Positions 45,615-54,438 are shown, counted from the stretch's first letter. The stretch: 64,000 nt of DNA from Falsiphaeobacter marinintestinus (GCF_007923355.1 NZ_VOGO01000002.1:248001-312000); one strand, 5' to 3'. Notes: generated by a model from the letters alone, not told the origin. Made by a program: numbers and translations.

Positions 45615-46028
45615 TTAGGCGCCCATCGAGGCTGTGAGGGCGGTGTCGAGCAGGGTTTTGATGTCAGCTTCGGAGGTGCCGGCGACGATGCGGCCCAGTT
45701 CTTTGTCGCCTTTCAGTACGATCAGGGTCGAGCGGCGCGGGATCTTGCGCGAGGTGCTGACGGGGGCGTTGCCGTATGCATCCCAGTCGACGCGGACGAA
45801 CAGGATGTTGGCGTCATATTTCGGGTTCTGATCGCGCAGGGCATTGATGACGCGTTCCTGCTTGGCGCAGGTTGAGCACCAATCGGCGGCGTAATCGACG
45901 AATACGGTCTTGCCTTCGGCCAGCGCGGTTTCGATCAGGCCGGGTGTGTAATCGGTGCCAGTTGCCAGGGCGGGCAGGGACAGGGCCGGCAGGGCGGCAA
46001 GGCTGGCGAGGACGGTTCTGCGTTTCAT
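45615..46028 (-). CDS. thioredoxin-fold protein, DsbD-gamma-like, exported
   Basis: The 137-residue product has a twin-basic N-terminus (MKRRTVLASLAALP) with a signal peptide ending ALATG, so it is probably in the periplasm. FVDYAADWCSTCAKQERVI holds the CxxC active site, W-C-S-T-C, and the context matches the gamma domain of DsbD. With the CcdA-like protein encoded 19 bases upstream it would form a split DsbD: membrane electron carrier plus periplasmic thiol reductase. Possible clients are thiols of exported cytochromes, or those of the peptide encoded at 48283-48711 if it is exported. Confidence 0.88.
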   Translation of the reverse strand: MKRRTVLASLAALPALSLPALATGTDYTPGLIETALAEGKTVFVDYAADWCSTCAKQERVINALRDQNPKYDANILFVRVDWDAYGNAPVSTSRKIPRRSTLIVLKGDKELGRIVAGTSEADIKTLLDTALTASMGA

Positions 46029-46047
46029 GGGAAACTCCTTTTTTGGA

Positions 46048-46761
46048 TCAGATCGCGATGGACAGGTCGTTGAACCAAGTGGGCAGATTGCGCACGGCCC
46101 AGGCCTCTAACATGTGGTGGACTTTGAACAGGATGGCGACGCCGACAATCACGAAGGTGGCGCCGAGGATGGGTTTGGAGCGCGCGGCGAGGCCTCTGAG
46201 CTGGGTGGCGCGCTGGCGGATCAGATGTTGCCCGCCAAGGCCAAGACCCAGGATCAGGGTTGAGACGCCAGCGGCGAAGAAGCACATGACCAGAAACGAC
46301 CAGAACAGGTTCTGTCCCTGACTGGCGAGGGCGATGGCGCTGCCCAGAGTTGGACCGATACAGGGGCTCCAGACCGCGCCAAGCAGCAGGCCGCCAAGAA
46401 ACTGGCCGGACAGGCCGCCTGTGTCAGCGCGGGTGATGGTGCTGTCGGCGTGCGCGGCGACACCGGAAAAGGCCAGTTCGAACCGGGTGGCAAAGGCCGG
46501 GACCAGAAGGATCAGACCGAACACGATCATCAGGGTCGCGCCGACTTGTGCGAGCCGTTCCTGCGTGAGGCCGATGGAGTATCCAACGGTCGAGATCAGC
46601 ATCCCGAACAGAACGAAAGACACGCTCATGCCCAAGGCAAGCGCAAGGGGGCCACGACGATCTGCCTGCAGCGCGGTGCCCAGAACGATGGGCAAGACCG
46701 GCAGAACGCAGGGATTGATCAGGGTCAGCAGACCGGCAATGTAGGCAAGTAACAAATCCAT
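46048..46761 (-). CDS. CcdA/DsbD-like membrane thiol-electron carrier
   Basis: The 237-residue protein has six predicted membrane helices and the paired cysteine motifs of the family. The first is INPCVLPVLPIVLGTAL near residues 15-31, and the second is GAVWSPCIGPTLGSAIA about 115 residues later. CcdA moves electrons from cytoplasmic thioredoxin to periplasmic partners. The ATG at 46761 is chosen as it starts the first helix (MDLLLAYIAGL). It lies 77 bases downstream of the MNIO gene on the same strand, without a clear terminator between. Confidence 0.93.
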   Translation of the reverse strand: MDLLLAYIAGLLTLINPCVLPVLPIVLGTALQADRRGPLALALGMSVSFVLFGMLISTVGYSIGLTQERLAQVGATLMIVFGLILLVPAFATRFELAFSGVAAHADSTITRADTGGLSGQFLGGLLLGAVWSPCIGPTLGSAIALASQGQNLFWSFLVMCFFAAGVSTLILGLGLGGQHLIRQRATQLRGLAARSKPILGATFVIVGVAILFKVHHMLEAWAVRNLPTWFNDLSIAI

Positions 46762-46838
46762 AGCCGCTGTGTAGCGCAACCGGCTGATGTCAGGAATAAA
46801 GTCCCGTTCACGTCGTTGCGAGGCAACTGTAATCTAAA

Positions 46839-48281
46839 TCAGCTGCTGCCGGAGTGGGATAAAAACTCGGGAACTGAAAAACTGTCTGGCAGAATTTCGA
46901 GTTCCCATACCGGCGGGGCCGGGCAGGCGGGCAAGCGACGCTCGGCCAATGCTTCGAAAACCGGCCCCGGATCACCGGGAAACTGAACAAAATGTGCAGC
47001 ACCGTCCCGGACGATCTGGATCAGGGCCAGGTCGAAGTCCATCAAGGCCAGCGCCAGAGGATCGGTTTCGCCGTCGGACCTCAGCCAGCCGGCAAAGGCG
47101 CGGGCTTCGAGCGGGGCGAACATTTGCGGCGCGATGGATCCGAAATACCGTTTGAGCCGACCATCGACAGCATGACGGTCGCGCAACAACAGATACCGCA
47201 GCAGTCGTGGGAACACACGGGTGATCATCGAGCCGCGAAAGCTGCGGGCCAGCTTGGCGTACAGCGCAAGCGGGTCCTTGTCGTCAGGGTCCAAGACAAG
47301 ATCGGGCCGCGCGCGCCAGACGGCCGATACCATCGCCTGTTCCCAGTCTTCGGGCGTCGGAGGCAGGGGGCGGGTCGGTTCGGGCGCGGTTTTCAGGGGA
47401 GGGGCATCGGACACCGAATGGCCAGCCTGGGTCCAGAAATCGCGCAGCTGGTCGGTGATCCGATCATAAGAGGCCAGAGACATGTCGGCGAGGAAAGTGT
47501 CGTAGATCTCGAAATTCAGCGCGCCGAGATTGGGCAGAGACTGTATGATTTCGCGGCTTAGTCCGGCTATGTCGTCGGTCATTTCGCCGGAATGGGCATC
47601 CAGCCAATAGCCGTCCATTTCCATGCCGCCCGCAAGGTGGACTTCCCAGACGCCGTCGAGTGGGATTTGTGACAGGAAGTCGTCAAGATCGACCCGACCA
47701 TTGCGCATGTTGCAATAGAGGTTGTGGATGTCGAGCAGGATGCCGCAATCGGCCTCTTGCACGACGCGGGCAAGGAACGTCCCGTCGGGCATTTCAAACG
47801 GTTTGCGGGCCAGATAGGCGACGCCGGTTTCAATGGCGACCGGTCGGTTCACCCCGTCCTTGAAGCTGCGGATGTTGCGCACGGCGTTTTCCTGCCCGGC
47901 CTCGGTCTGGAGCGGGGGCAGCAGGAAACCGGCGGATTCATGCGGCGTTCCGGCGATGCTGAGATGCTCGCTGACCCAGGGCGCGTTCAGCCGTTCGGCA
48001 GTCGCACATACAATCTTAAGCTGTGCAGAGTCCGGCGCGCGGGTTCCGGCCAGCGGCATCCCGACAGAGTGCACCAGCTTGTGTCCGGGGAGGTCTGCAA
48101 AATAGTCCATCGCCGGAGTGAGTTCAAAGAACGGACCCGCATACGGGCTGTCCGCGATCCACAGGGTTTGTGGTTCAAGTTCAAGCACGTCAATGGCATC
48201 TGGCCGCCGCTCGAGAAAGGGTTTGAGCGACGGTGAGAAGATCATTCCGGTGCCCAGCTTTGGCGGGCGGAATGCGGACAT
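46839..48281 (-). CDS. MNIO (DUF692) enzyme with extra C-terminal domain
   Basis: MNIO enzymes bind two or three iron ions and oxidatively remodel residues, mostly Cys, in ribosomal peptides (MbnB, TglH, ChrH, bufferin enzymes). Residues 1-290 are the TIM-barrel DUF692 part. Likely metal ligands are H71 (VHSVG), H106 (VSEHLS), E151 (AIETG), D184/N187 (LLDIHNLY), H215 (EVHLAGG), D228 and H230 (LDAHSG) and E258 (LNFEIYD). After a Pro-rich linker (295-312), residues 313-480 form a helical domain with ALYAKLARSFRGSM and FPRLLRYLLLRDRHAVDGRL. By position and style it resembles the separate partner proteins (DUF2063-type) of other MNIO systems. It starts one base after the putative substrate gene. 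Confidence 0.9.
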   Translation of the reverse strand: MSAFRPPKLGTGMIFSPSLKPFLERRPDAIDVLELEPQTLWIADSPYAGPFFELTPAMDYFADLPGHKLVHSVGMPLAGTRAPDSAQLKIVCATAERLNAPWVSEHLSIAGTPHESAGFLLPPLQTEAGQENAVRNIRSFKDGVNRPVAIETGVAYLARKPFEMPDGTFLARVVQEADCGILLDIHNLYCNMRNGRVDLDDFLSQIPLDGVWEVHLAGGMEMDGYWLDAHSGEMTDDIAGLSREIIQSLPNLGALNFEIYDTFLADMSLASYDRITDQLRDFWTQAGHSVSDAPPLKTAPEPTRPLPPTPEDWEQAMVSAVWRARPDLVLDPDDKDPLALYAKLARSFRGSMITRVFPRLLRYLLLRDRHAVDGRLKRYFGSIAPQMFAPLEARAFAGWLRSDGETDPLALALMDFDLALIQIVRDGAAHFVQFPGDPGPVFEALAERRLPACPAPPVWELEILPDSFSVPEFLSHSGSS

Positions 48282-48282
48282 G

Positions 48283-48711
48283 TCAGCCGACGCGCAGAAC
48301 CGTTTCGCGCAGGTTCAGTTTTGCGTCCAGAACCATGTTGCGCTCCATTCGAAGCCACAGGTCGTGGCCAGAACAGCAGGTATTACAACCGGTTAGTTCG
48401 GCAATGCGGTCTATGGCGGAGAATACGTCGTCGATTTTCGCACCCAATTCGGGATGCAGTCCGGCCACGGTTGTCGGGGTGGTTTTGGTCATCTTCACCA
48501 TGGGGGCAAGTTCGGCCCGGGCTGACAGTTTTTCCGGCAGCATGATGTCGCGCTGAAGTTCGAAATAAAGATCATGTCCCGAACAACAGGCACCGCACCC
48601 GAGCTTGTCGAGAATGGACGTGACAGACTTGCGGAATGAGCCGATGTCGGCGGCAACCGAGGCAGGGATGGACACCCGAACAGGGACAGAAGTGCTTTCG
48701 TGATCAAGCAT
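48283..48711 (-). CDS. candidate MNIO substrate protein with two C-x2-C-C-S-G-H-D motifs
   Basis: The 142-residue protein has no signal peptide or membrane segment. It is made of two related units of about 70 residues. The first has C39, C42, C43 in LGCGACCSGHDLYFELQRDI; the second has C109, C112, C113 in TGCNTCCSGHDLWLRMERNM. Each motif is preceded by a helix (SVTSILDKL / SAIDRIAEL) and followed by a charged helix. Each unit thus offers three Cys, one Ser, one His and one Asp. GAGGAG precedes the ATG at 48711. Its stop lies one base before the MNIO start, so the pair is translationally linked. I infer it is the substrate of that enzyme or a metal-binding partner; no named family comes to mind. 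Confidence 0.8.
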   Translation of the reverse strand: MLDHESTSVPVRVSIPASVAADIGSFRKSVTSILDKLGCGACCSGHDLYFELQRDIMLPEKLSARAELAPMVKMTKTTPTTVAGLHPELGAKIDDVFSAIDRIAELTGCNTCCSGHDLWLRMERNMVLDAKLNLRETVLRVG

Positions 48712-48748
48712 GAGGTCGTCTCCTCTAAATGTTTACTTCAATGCGGCA

Positions 48749-48778
48749 ACTATATCACAGGTTGTGCTGAGTCGCCAA
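48749..48778 (-). promoter_or_regulatory. predicted promoter of the MNIO operon
   Basis: On the minus strand TTGGCG (48773-48778) and TATAGT (48749-48754) are separated by 18 bases, a fair match to a housekeeping promoter. It would start transcription near 48742, some 30 bases before the ATG of the Cys-motif protein gene, in the 176-base gap from hisE. The gap also contains AT-rich sequence near 48725-48760. Confidence 0.5.
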
Positions 48779-48887
48779 CGCATGCGCCCCGGCTGCGCGA
48801 AAACCTGCGCGCCGTTGGGCGGGGCCAGGCGGCCCTAAGACGGTTGTGGCGGGGGAAGTTGGTGGTCGGGCTGGGCGCAGTCCGGTG

Positions 48888-49196
48888 TTAGCGCGCGGCT
48901 TTTTCGGCGATGCCGCTGGTGCCCTGACGGCGGGCAAGTTCGCTTAGCACGTCATCCAGCGGGACGTCGCGGGCGGCAAGCATGACGAGCAGGTGATAGA
49001 GCACATCGGCAGCTTCGGACGTCAGTTTTTCGGTATCGCCCTTGACCGCTTCGATGATGGCTTCGATGGCTTCTTCGCCAAATTTCTCGGCGCATTTTTC
49101 AGGGCCCTTGGCCAGCAGCTTGGCGGTCCAGCTGCTGTCGGGATCAGCCGATTTGCGGTCTTCGATTGTGGCGGCAAGGTCGTGCAGGATGGTCAT
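48888..49196 (-). CDS. hisE: phosphoribosyl-ATP pyrophosphatase
   Basis: HisE splits pyrophosphate from phosphoribosyl-ATP, the second step of histidine synthesis. The 102-residue alpha-helical product has the [20 protein letters not shown] segment, [13 protein letters not shown] and [15 protein letters not shown], the MazG-like metal-binding core. It is a stand-alone HisE and overlaps hisF by 4 bases. Confidence 0.95.
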   Translation of the reverse strand: MTILHDLAATIEDRKSADPDSSWTAKLLAKGPEKCAEKFGEEAIEAIIEAVKGDTEKLTSEAADVLYHLLVMLAARDVPLDDVLSELARRQGTSGIAEKAAR

Positions 49197-49954
49197 TCAA
49201 GCCTCATCGGGATGCCAGCGGCGGCCATATGTTCCTTGGCCTCGCGGATTGTGTAGTCGCCGAAATGGAAGATCGAGGCGGCAAGCACGGCGCTGGCGCC
49301 GCCCTTGGTGACGCCTTCGACCAGATGGTCAAGCGTGCCGACACCGCCGCTGGCGATGACGGGGACATTGACGGCGTCCGAGATGGCCTTGGTCAGCGGC
49401 AGGTTGAAACCGGCGCGGGTACCGTCGCGATCCATCGAGGTCAGCAGAATTTCTCCGGCGCCTTTTGCGGTCACGGTCTTGGCGAAGTCCACGGCGTCGA
49501 TGCCGGTGGACTTGCGCCCACCGTGGGTAAAGATCTCCCACTTGCCCGGAGAAACGGTTTTGGCATCGATGGCGCAGACGATGCATTGGCTGCCGAACTG
49601 GTCAGCGGCCTGGGCGATGACATCGGGGTTGGCGACGGCCGCGGAGTTGAAGCTGACCTTGTCGGCCCCGGCCAGCAGCAGATCCCGCACGTCTTCCTTT
49701 GTGCGCACGCCGCCGCCGACGGTGAGCGGGATATAGCATTGCTCGGCCGTGCGTTGGACCACGTCATACATGGTGCCGCGGTTTTCGTGGGTCGCGTGGA
49801 TATCGAGAAAACACAGCTCATCCGCGCCGGCGGCGTCATAGGCCTTGGCGGATTCGACCGGATCGCCTGCATCGACAAGATCGACAAAATTCACGCCTTT
49901 GACCACGCGGCCATCAGCGACATCAAGGCAGGGGATGATGCGGGTCTTCAGCAT
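49193..49954 (-). CDS. hisF: imidazole glycerol phosphate synthase cyclase subunit
   Basis: HisF uses ammonia from HisH to close imidazole glycerol phosphate. The 253-residue TIM barrel has [20 protein letters not shown] at the start with catalytic Asp 11 in [23 protein letters not shown] follows, then the second catalytic Asp in [12 protein letters not shown] and the phosphate site VIASGGVG. It precedes hisE on the minus strand. Confidence 0.97.
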   Translation of the reverse strand: MLKTRIIPCLDVADGRVVKGVNFVDLVDAGDPVESAKAYDAAGADELCFLDIHATHENRGTMYDVVQRTAEQCYIPLTVGGGVRTKEDVRDLLLAGADKVSFNSAAVANPDVIAQAADQFGSQCIVCAIDAKTVSPGKWEIFTHGGRKSTGIDAVDFAKTVTAKGAGEILLTSMDRDGTRAGFNLPLTKAISDAVNVPVIASGGVGTLDHLVEGVTKGGASAVLAASIFHFGDYTIREAKEHMAAAGIPMRLE

Positions 49955-50074
49955 GGGAGCTCCGGTACTTTTGGCGTTGTCCTAGCGGCAAACTCGCGCC
50001 GATGCCAGAGATGTGATTGGCACAAGGGGGGTCTGTGTGGCGATTTGTCGGAAAACAACCGAGGAGACTTTGAT

Positions 50075-50521
50075 ATGAAATCACTTATTCTTGCAGGTGC
50101 TGTTGCGCTCAGCGGTGCCCTTCCTGCTTTTGCGGACGATATCATCAGGGTCAAAACCGACAAGTCCGTGGCCGAGGCGCTGGACGCACTGGAAGCCGTG
50201 GCAGGCAAGGCCGGGGCGACGGTGTTTGCGCGTGTGGATCATGCCGCCGGGGCAAAGGCGATTGGCGATGAGATCCCCGACAATGAGGTGCTGATCTTTG
50301 GCAACCCCAAGCTGGGCACGCCTGCGATGAAGGTCGACCCGCTGGCAGGTCTGTTTCTGCCGTTGAAGGTTCAGGCCTATGAGGATGCAAATGGTCAGGT
50401 CTGGCTGGCGTATGAAGACCCTGAAGAAACGCTGGATGAGTTGGACGGTCTTGATGACAATCCGATCATTGGCAAGATGCAGGGCGCGTTAAAGAAACTG
50501 ACGGAAGCAGCCGCCAATTAA
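50075..50521 (+). CDS. exported DUF302 protein
   Basis: The 148-residue product has a signal peptide (ending LPAFADD) and a DUF302 domain. KSVAEALDALEAVAGKAGAT and VFARVDHAAGAKA, then LIFGNPKLGTPAM, QVWLAYEDPEETL are its landmarks. DUF302 proteins are exported or enzyme-fused and may bind heavy metals or haem, but their role is unproven. GAGGAG lies upstream. The gene stands on the opposite strand, splitting the his genes. Confidence 0.88.
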   Translation: MKSLILAGAVALSGALPAFADDIIRVKTDKSVAEALDALEAVAGKAGATVFARVDHAAGAKAIGDEIPDNEVLIFGNPKLGTPAMKVDPLAGLFLPLKVQAYEDANGQVWLAYEDPEETLDELDGLDDNPIIGKMQGALKKLTEAAAN

Positions 50522-51000
50522 GCGTTGCTTGGGGCGTGGCGCGGGTCGGTCTGGCTGACCCGCGCCAGCGCATTGCGTGCGATCAGGATGTGAAACGGCA
50601 GGATCAGCATCAGATACAGCCGACCGCCGATGTTGTTGCGATGCACCCAGGTAGCCAGTGACACCCGGCCATTGCGCGACAGGACGGACACGCGGAAATC
50701 AAGGTGACGGTCGTTGAAACCCGCGATGATCTCGTGATCGGTTTCGTGAACGACCGGGAAAATGCCGATCACGTCTTTGTGTTTCGGCCCTTCGGTTTCA
50801 AGGCCGAAGGGGCGCACGATCAGGTTGCGAAGGGAAACCAGCCCGCGAGCCCATCTTGGGAACGTGGTTATGATTTCAGCAGCTTGCCGTGCGGGCATAT
50901 CGGATGTGACAGCAAAGCAGTCCAGGAAATCGCCGTCTTTGACATAGTCCTGCAACGCGCTGTCGCTGGCCAGGTCCTGTCGTTCCACGCCATTGGTCAT
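50518..51000 (-). CDS. DUF2867 family protein
   Basis: The 160-residue protein reads ARGLVSLRNLIVRPFGLETE near its middle and LSRNGRVSLATWVHRNNIGG, then LYLMLILPFHILIARNALAR, the C-terminal helical block of DUF2867. Its function is unknown; in other bacteria the domain is joined to NAD-binding epimerase-like domains. The ATG at 51000 is preceded by AAAGGGG. It lies 72 bases downstream of hisA on the same strand and may be co-transcribed with it. Confidence 0.8.
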   Translation of the reverse strand: MTNGVERQDLASDSALQDYVKDGDFLDCFAVTSDMPARQAAEIITTFPRWARGLVSLRNLIVRPFGLETEGPKHKDVIGIFPVVHETDHEIIAGFNDRHLDFRVSVLSRNGRVSLATWVHRNNIGGRLYLMLILPFHILIARNALARVSQTDPRHAPSNA

Positions 51001-51072
51001 GTGCGGGCCCCTTTCGGTTGATGGCGCCGACACTAGATCACCGTCGGGATGGTCTGGACATGAGACCGGCTG

Positions 51073-51795
51073 TCACGCCTTGAGCGTTTTGAGGGCCTGA
51101 ACCAGATCCAGCGCCCCGTCATAAAGCGCGCGCCCCGAGATCGCGCCGTCCAGCGCCACGCCGCAGTCGCGCAGGGCAATCAGGTCGTCCAGCGAAGACA
51201 CGCCGCCGCTGGCAATCACCGGGATCGACACGGCGCGGGCCAGCGCTGCTGTGGCCTCGACGTTCGGGCCCTGCATGGCCCCGTCACGGTTGATGTCGGT
51301 GTAGATGATCGCCGCCACGCCAGCGTCTTCAAACGATTTTGCCAGATCAGTGGCATCAACATTGGTTTCTTCGGCCCAGCCTTTGGTCGCGACCTTGCCA
51401 CCGCGGGCATCGATACCGACGGCAACCTTGCCGGGAAATTCATGCGCGGCTTCGCGCACAAGATCGGGGTTTTCGACGGCCACGGTGCCAAGGATCACAC
51501 GGGCGAGGCCCTTTTCGATCCAGGTGGCGATGGTGTTCATATCGCGGATGCCGCCGCCCAGCTGGGCGGGAACAGGGCAGGCGGCCAGGATCGCCTCGAC
51601 CGGGGCGGCATTGACGGGTTCGCCGGCAAACGCGCCGTTCAGGTCAACCAGATGCAGCCATTCGCAACCAGCCTCGACAAAGGCGCGGGCTTGGGCTGCG
51701 GGGTCGTCGTTGAACACGGTGGCTTTTTCCATTTCGCCGCGCAGCAGGCGCACGGCCTGGCCGTCTTTCAAATCGATGGCAGGATAAAGGATCAT
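51073..51795 (-). CDS. hisA: phosphoribosylformimino-5-aminoimidazole carboxamide ribotide isomerase
   Basis: HisA isomerises ProFAR to PRFAR, the step before HisF/HisH. The 240-residue TIM barrel starts [20 protein letters not shown] with the catalytic Asp. It continues with [20 protein letters not shown], then [19 protein letters not shown] and [14 protein letters not shown]. The ATG at 51795 matches the family start; the longer frame is not used. Confidence 0.97.
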   Translation of the reverse strand: MILYPAIDLKDGQAVRLLRGEMEKATVFNDDPAAQARAFVEAGCEWLHLVDLNGAFAGEPVNAAPVEAILAACPVPAQLGGGIRDMNTIATWIEKGLARVILGTVAVENPDLVREAAHEFPGKVAVGIDARGGKVATKGWAEETNVDATDLAKSFEDAGVAAIIYTDINRDGAMQGPNVEATAALARAVSIPVIASGGVSSLDDLIALRDCGVALDGAISGRALYDGALDLVQALKTLKA

Positions 51796-51928
51796 GGGGC
51801 GCGGCCTTTTGCTGGTTCGGTCGCGGTCTTTTGCATGGGCCGGGCCGGAAATGCAACGCGACCTCAAGTCAACCTTGATCGAGTCGTCAGAGCGCTTCAA
51901 GGTGTGTGCAAAATAGGGAGAACAAGTC

Positions 51929-52327
51929 ATGAAACATTATATTATCGGCGCGGCCCTTGGATTGGGCCTTGCGGGCGCGGCGTTGGCCGATCCGGTCGAT
52001 GGCACATGGAAAACAGCCGAAGGTGAAGATGGCGGATATCTTCACGTGTCAATCGCGGCTTGTGGCAGTGCGATTTGCGGCACCATCGTTTCGGCCTATG
52101 ATGCGGATGGCGCAGGGTCGCCGGACTATGAACATCTGGGCAAAAAGCTGCTCTGGGATATGAATGCGGAGGGCGGCGGCGCTTATGGCGGCGGCAAGAT
52201 CTGGGCTCCGGACAGCGGCAAGACCTATAAATCCAAAATGAGCCTCAGCGGCAGTACGCTGGAGGTCAAAGGCTGTGTTGCTGGCGGGATGATCTGCCGG
52301 GGACAGAACTGGAAGCGGGTCAACTAG
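51929..52327 (+). CDS. exported DUF2147 protein
   Basis: The 132-residue product has a signal peptide (ending GAALADPVD) and a DUF2147 domain. [30 protein letters not shown], and the end [20 protein letters not shown] with paired cysteines are typical. The fold is a lipocalin-like barrel and the function is unknown. It is the first of two tandem paralogues placed between hisA and hisH on the opposite strand. GGGAG precedes the ATG. Confidence 0.9.
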   Translation: MKHYIIGAALGLGLAGAALADPVDGTWKTAEGEDGGYLHVSIAACGSAICGTIVSAYDADGAGSPDYEHLGKKLLWDMNAEGGGAYGGGKIWAPDSGKTYKSKMSLSGSTLEVKGCVAGGMICRGQNWKRVN

Positions 52328-52340
52328 GGGTTCATTCCCA

Positions 52341-52796
52341 ATGCGGGCGCATATTTTTGGGGGCCGTTTCGGGCCGCTCAGGTCAGTTTTCTGGGGGCTG
52401 CTGGCCCTCAGTCTGACCGGGATTGCAGGTCCGGTTGCAGCTGATCCCCTTGAAGGAACCTGGAAAACCGGGATGGATACGGGCACCAGTGGACTGGCGT
52501 CATCCAAAGCCTATGTGCATGTGCACATCGCCCCGTGCGGGGCGGCGCTGTGCGGAAAGATGACGCGGGCCTTTGGGTTTAACGGCGAATACACATCCCC
52601 CAACATCGGTAAAACGATGTTGGTTGACTTTGTTCCGGATGGGAAAGGGGCATATGCAGGGACCCTCTGGCGCCCCAGCAACGGTAAAACCTATCCGGCG
52701 ACGGTTCGCTTGAAGAAAAACGGAAAGCTTCAACTGAAAGCGTGTATTGAAGGCACGCCGCTTTGCCAGAAGCAAACGTGGAAGCGGGTGGACTAG
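52341..52796 (+). CDS. exported DUF2147 protein, paralogue
   Basis: The 151-residue product has a long, more basic signal peptide (to about residue 35, ending GPVAADPLE) and a DUF2147 domain. EGTWKTGMDTG, CGAALCGKMTRAFGF, and LKACIEGTPLCQKQTWKRVD match the upstream gene. It follows after 13 bases, so the two form an operon. It is convergent with hisH. Confidence 0.9.
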   Translation: MRAHIFGGRFGPLRSVFWGLLALSLTGIAGPVAADPLEGTWKTGMDTGTSGLASSKAYVHVHIAPCGAALCGKMTRAFGFNGEYTSPNIGKTMLVDFVPDGKGAYAGTLWRPSNGKTYPATVRLKKNGKLQLKACIEGTPLCQKQTWKRVD

Positions 52797-52803
52797 GCCT
52801 GAT

Positions 52804-53442
52804 CTAGGGCGCCCACTTCAGGAAGTTTCCAATCAGCCGGAGCCCGGTGCTTTGGCTTTTTTCGGGATGGAACTGCATCCCCAGCATTGTGCCTTTGCCG
52901 ATGATCGCGGTGACGTCGCCGCCATAATCGACATGCGCCAGCCGGTCATCAGGGTTGATCACGTGGAACTGGTAGGAGTGCACGAAATAGGCGTGATCGC
53001 CGGTTTTCACTCCGTCGAACACCGGGTGATCATGGTCGATCACCAGATCATTCCAGCCCATGTGCGGGACTTTCATCGCAGGATCGTTCGGGATGATTTT
53101 GACAACCTCGCCATCGACCCAGTCAAGCCCTCGGGTGTCTTCGTACTCGCGCCCCCAGCTGGCCATCAGCTGCATGCCGACACAGATGCCCAGAAAGGGG
53201 CGACCGCGGGTTTCGACCGCTTCGACAAGCGCGTCGAACAGGCCGGAATGACCGCGCAACGCGGCTGAACAGGCCGGAAAGGCGCCGTCGCCGGGCAGGA
53301 CCACCCGGTCGGCTTTCGCCACGACGTCCGCGTCGCCTGTGACCACAACGGTGCCACCATCCACCTCGCGGGCCATGCGTTGGAACGCTTTTTCAGCCGA
53401 ATGCAGATTGCCGCTTTCGTAATCGATGATCGCTGTCAGCAT
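52804..53442 (-). CDS. hisH: imidazole glycerol phosphate synthase glutaminase subunit
   Basis: HisH supplies ammonia from glutamine to HisF. The 212-residue class I amidotransferase starts MLTAIIDYESGNLHSAEKAF. It has the nucleophile Cys in RPFLGICVGMQLM near residues 81-93, and the His/Glu pair near the C-terminus in GMQFHPEKSQ. The start at 53442 lies one base past the hisB stop, so the pair is coupled. A frame from 53475 overlaps hisB and is not used. Confidence 0.96.
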   Translation of the reverse strand: MLTAIIDYESGNLHSAEKAFQRMAREVDGGTVVVTGDADVVAKADRVVLPGDGAFPACSAALRGHSGLFDALVEAVETRGRPFLGICVGMQLMASWGREYEDTRGLDWVDGEVVKIIPNDPAMKVPHMGWNDLVIDHDHPVFDGVKTGDHAYFVHSYQFHVINPDDRLAHVDYGGDVTAIIGKGTMLGMQFHPEKSQSTGLRLIGNFLKWAP

Positions 53443-53443
53443 C

Positions 53444-54031
53444 TCAGAGCGCGCCTTTGGTCGACGGGATCGCATCGGCTTTGCGCGGGTCGGTTTCGAC
53501 CGCCAGCCTTAATGCGCGGGCGACGGCCTTGAAGGCGGCCTCGGCAATGTGGTGGCTGTTGAAGCCGTGGATCTGATCGACGTGCAGCGTGATGCCGCCA
53601 TGAGTCGCGAAGGCCTGAAAGAATTCGCGCACCAGTTCGGTGTCGAACGCGCCGATCTTTTGGGTTGGCAGATCGACGTTCCAGATCAGGAACGGGCGGG
53701 CAGACAGGTCCAGTGCGCAACGCACCTGGGCGTCGTCCATCGGCAGATGACATTCGCCATAGCGCCGAATACCCTTTTTGTCGCCAAGGGCGGCCGTCAG
53801 CGCCTGACCCAGCGCAATGCCGGTGTCTTCGACGGTGTGGTGATCATCGATGTGATAATCACCGGTCGCACGAATCGTCATGTCGATCAGCGAGTGCCGG
53901 GCCAGTTGGTCCAGCATGTGATCAAAGAACCCGACACCGGTCCGGTTGTCATAGATCCCGGAGCCATCAAGGTTGATGGTTACCGAAATGTCGGTCTCTG
54001 CCGTCTTGCGGGTAATCTGGGCCTGTCGCAT
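53444..54031 (-). CDS. hisB: imidazoleglycerol-phosphate dehydratase
   Basis: HisB removes water from imidazole glycerol phosphate. The 195-residue product is the single-function form without the phosphatase domain of enterobacteria. Two manganese-binding signatures are clear: [19 protein letters not shown] in the first half, and [14 protein letters not shown] in the second. AAAGGAT precedes the ATG at 54031. It is the first gene of the hisB-hisH pair. Confidence 0.97.
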   Translation of the reverse strand: MRQAQITRKTAETDISVTINLDGSGIYDNRTGVGFFDHMLDQLARHSLIDMTIRATGDYHIDDHHTVEDTGIALGQALTAALGDKKGIRRYGECHLPMDDAQVRCALDLSARPFLIWNVDLPTQKIGAFDTELVREFFQAFATHGGITLHVDQIHGFNSHHIAEAAFKAVARALRLAVETDPRKADAIPSTKGAL

Positions 54032-54198
54032 CTTGTCCGATCCTTTGTCGCCGCCCTTATAGGCGGGCACTGCGTCAAGGCCAAGCCGCTGTGCCGTTCG
54101 CATGCAGGCGCGTTGCAGATCTGCCCAGGCGGTTGCGGGATTGCGCGCCCGGTCCGGTTGTGACAGCCTGCGTGAAAAGACATCGGGAACCCCAAACA

Positions 54199-54438
54199 AT
54201 GACCACCTGCGTGTTCGTCCAGATCCGCTGCAAACCCGGCACCACCTATAAGGTCGCCGAAGAGATTGCATTGCACGAAATTCATTCAGAACTCTATTCC
54301 ACGAGTGGTGACTTCGACCTGTTGATGAAGTTGTACATTCCGGACGGAGAAGATGTTGGGAAGTACATCAACGACCATCTGCTGATCATCGACGGGATAG
54401 AGCGGTCTTTGACGACGATGACGTTCAAAGTCTTCTGA
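54199..54438 (+). CDS. stand-alone Lrp/AsnC ligand-binding (RAM) domain protein
   Basis: The 79-residue product consists only of the AsnC-type ligand-binding domain ([20 protein letters not shown], then [20 protein letters not shown]). It has no helix-turn-helix. Such proteins form rings and may bind amino acids or modulate full-length Lrp proteins. The full-length Lrp gene at 54647-55111 is 200 bases away and convergent. The ATG at 54199 begins the domain; a frame from 54091 adds unrelated residues. Confidence 0.87.
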   Translation: MTTCVFVQIRCKPGTTYKVAEEIALHEIHSELYSTSGDFDLLMKLYIPDGEDVGKYINDHLLIIDGIERSLTTMTFKVF

